Part shown: positions 44,001-44,210 of the stretch, one piece after another
Numbering within the stretch: the stretch's first letter is position 1
Layout of the letters: every line of letters begins with the position of its first letter
From: Candidatus Brocadiia bacterium
GTDB taxonomy: Bacteria > Planctomycetota > PUPC01
Length of the DNA: 44,210 nt
Assembly: GCA_030605345.1 (NCBI GenBank)
Contig: JAUWIN010000009.1
Location: forward strand, 1-44,210
Direction: 5' to 3'
Program-made: the position numbers and the translations under genes
Notes under the pieces: model-generated
What the model was told of the DNA's origin: nothing
What the model saw: only the letters and a program-made list of their open reading frames with translations
The model's database searches: none

Positions 44001-44210
44001 CGTCAAGCACCAGGCCGAACCGCTGGCCCCCGCAGAGACGCCCGAGCCGGACTACGTGCCTCTGCGCGAAAAACAGCGCCTGCTCTACATCCCCCACATG
44101 ACCGACCACGGCCGCGTCTTTGCCGCCACCATGCGGCATTACGGCATCCGAGCCACCACCATGCCCATGGCCGACGAGGAGAGCCTCGCCATCGGGCGAA
44201 AGTTCACTAC
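41059..44210 (+). CDS. Double-ASKHA acyl-CoA dehydratase activase-related protein (3' end outside window)
   Basis: AAGGAG 5 nt before ATG 41059. 1050 codons are visible without a stop. Two BadF/HgdC-type ATPase domains lie in tandem. The first (about residues 5-290) has YVGLDVGSVSAKLVVLD, EMGGEDSKFIKL, VCAAGTGSFLDQQA and AGRCSVFAKTDM. The second (about 320-580) has LGVDVGSISTNLVLLD, EIGGQDSKYISL, VCAAGTGSFLEEQA and GDRCTVFVESS. In single-domain activators the Cys of VCAAGTG and RC-x-VF bridge a [4Fe-4S] cluster at the dimer interface; here one chain can supply both halves. From about 670 a DUF2229-like region starts (VGIPQGAHYFELYPLWKGFF). The family drives ATP-dependent electron transfer to 2-hydroxyacyl-CoA dehydratases or benzoyl-CoA reductases in anaerobes. 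No dehydratase genes are visible. Confidence 0.93.
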   Translation, partial: MSSDSGLFYVGLDVGSVSAKLVVLDHADRVIENHYVRTAGQPVATARDLIADVFSRIPHHRIRGLALTGSGGALFGRILGIEAVNEIVAQSSGAVAYHPEVRTIIEMGGEDSKFIKLAVDADTSDPRIADFAMNTVCAAGTGSFLDQQAARLGVSIEGEFGRLALKSNSPPRIAGRCSVFAKTDMIHLQQEATPDYDIVAGLCHALARNFHSNICQGKDFEKPIAFQGGVAANDGMVKAFEKVLELEPGELIKPEYFASMGAIGSVLSARKAGTLAPMPDLPTIDQHLADYKPKAKRLAPLEDEGYSCYTASEPPETDGLMDAYLGVDVGSISTNLVLLDSRRRVIAREYLMTAGRPIDAIQQGLLSIGRKFKDRAIIRGAGTTGSGRYLTGDFIGADIIKNEITTHARAAVFCHPEVDTIFEIGGQDSKYISLDHGTVVDFAMNKVCAAGTGSFLEEQAERLRVKIDREFGDTALSAPSPCFLGDRCTVFVESSLNYYQQLGIEKSDLIAGLCYSIVYNYLNKVVENRKVGDVILFQGGTAYNRGVRAAFEKVTGKKVIVPPQHDVMGAIGAALIAMEQAQGESRFKGFDLSDRKYTVESFECTDGPNHCEIKQVTVEGERPLHYGSRCGKYDEEKRAVRGANLPHLFKERKKLLRDAYPKNKPDRPNGKTVGIPQGAHYFELYPLWKGFFTELGFQVVTSRDTNQQIISKGVGHAAAETCFPIKVVHGHVLDLIERGVDYIFLPCVVDMEVTDPGFKNHYACPYIQSVPYFIRSAIDLDKTNTEVLEPIIHMSRGRKHVGGVLAKLAKQLGISRRAGLRAAAAGFEALDDFFARLRRRGSEVIQSLGPDDVAIAIISRPYNGCDAGLNLNLPEKLRQMNAIPLPTDCLPLDGAAVSKDFPHMYWKYGQRILEAARYLRSQKNIHALYVTNFGCGPDSFITKFFEREMEGKPFLTIEIDEHSADGGVITRCEAFLDSVRSVKHQAEPLAPAETPEPDYVPLREKQRLLYIPHMTDHGRVFAATMRHYGIRATTMPMADEESLAIGRKFT

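Overview
The window is a 44.2 kb piece of a GC-rich bacterial chromosome. Two blocks of housekeeping genes flank a surface-polysaccharide locus of about 22 kb. The phylum cannot be fixed from sequence alone. The FHA-GAF histidine kinase, several TPR proteins, a double-domain acyl-CoA dehydratase activase, a shortened MnmE and a solitary tRNA-Ile would fit an anaerobic Planctomycetota/PVC-type or similar deep-branching Gram-negative lineage; this is inference. Promoters with near-consensus -35/-10 boxes and 16-17 bp spacers suggest an ordinary sigma-70-type housekeeping factor.

Left block (1-5770). A leftward TPR gene, cut by the window edge, is divergent from a rightward run: an unrecognised 399-aa protein, trpD, an RNase HI-like gene and a soluble FHA-GAF histidine kinase. 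Two of the junctions are 4-nt stop/start overlaps. About 440 bp of repeat-like, possibly decayed sequence (5771-6208) separates this block from the glycan locus.

Polysaccharide locus (about 6209-28312). Lipid-linked assembly functions: a PglC-like phosphoglycosyl transferase, a CapD/PglF-type 4,6-dehydratase, a DegT aminotransferase, WecB, two intact GT4 glycosyltransferases, a Wzx flippase, and two O-antigen polymerase/ligase-type membrane proteins. Decorating functions: two sulfotransferases, a FemAB/GNAT-type transferase, an AT-rich methyltransferase, a NodB-type deacetylase, a WbpG-like sugar amidotransferase and a B12-binding-type radical SAM enzyme. The simplest reading is a Wzx/Wzy-dependent glycan containing amino sugars, probably sulfated and otherwise modified. 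The locus is also littered with gene fragments: a sulfotransferase head, a FemAB tail, two GT4 heads, a GT4 tail, and a GT4-head/WecB-tail chimera. This is the most distinctive feature of the window and indicates repeated deletion and replacement of glycan genes.

Right block (28567-44210). Mfd; a TPR lipoprotein plus a second TPR protein carrying an NlpI-like C-terminal module, which occurs three times across the two genes; LigA; a leftward His-rich NicO-type membrane protein; tRNA-Ile(GAU) with its own promoter; a YwaF-type membrane protein; a convergent HPt-like protein that lacks the phospho-accepting His; an MnmE that lacks the usual C-terminal Cys motif; and the first 1050 codons of a large double-ASKHA dehydratase activase. 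Perfect or near-perfect -10 boxes lie 8-9 nt from the start codons of mfd and mnmE, which raises the possibility of leaderless transcripts.

There is no CRISPR array, no rRNA, no recognisable transposase and no phage module.
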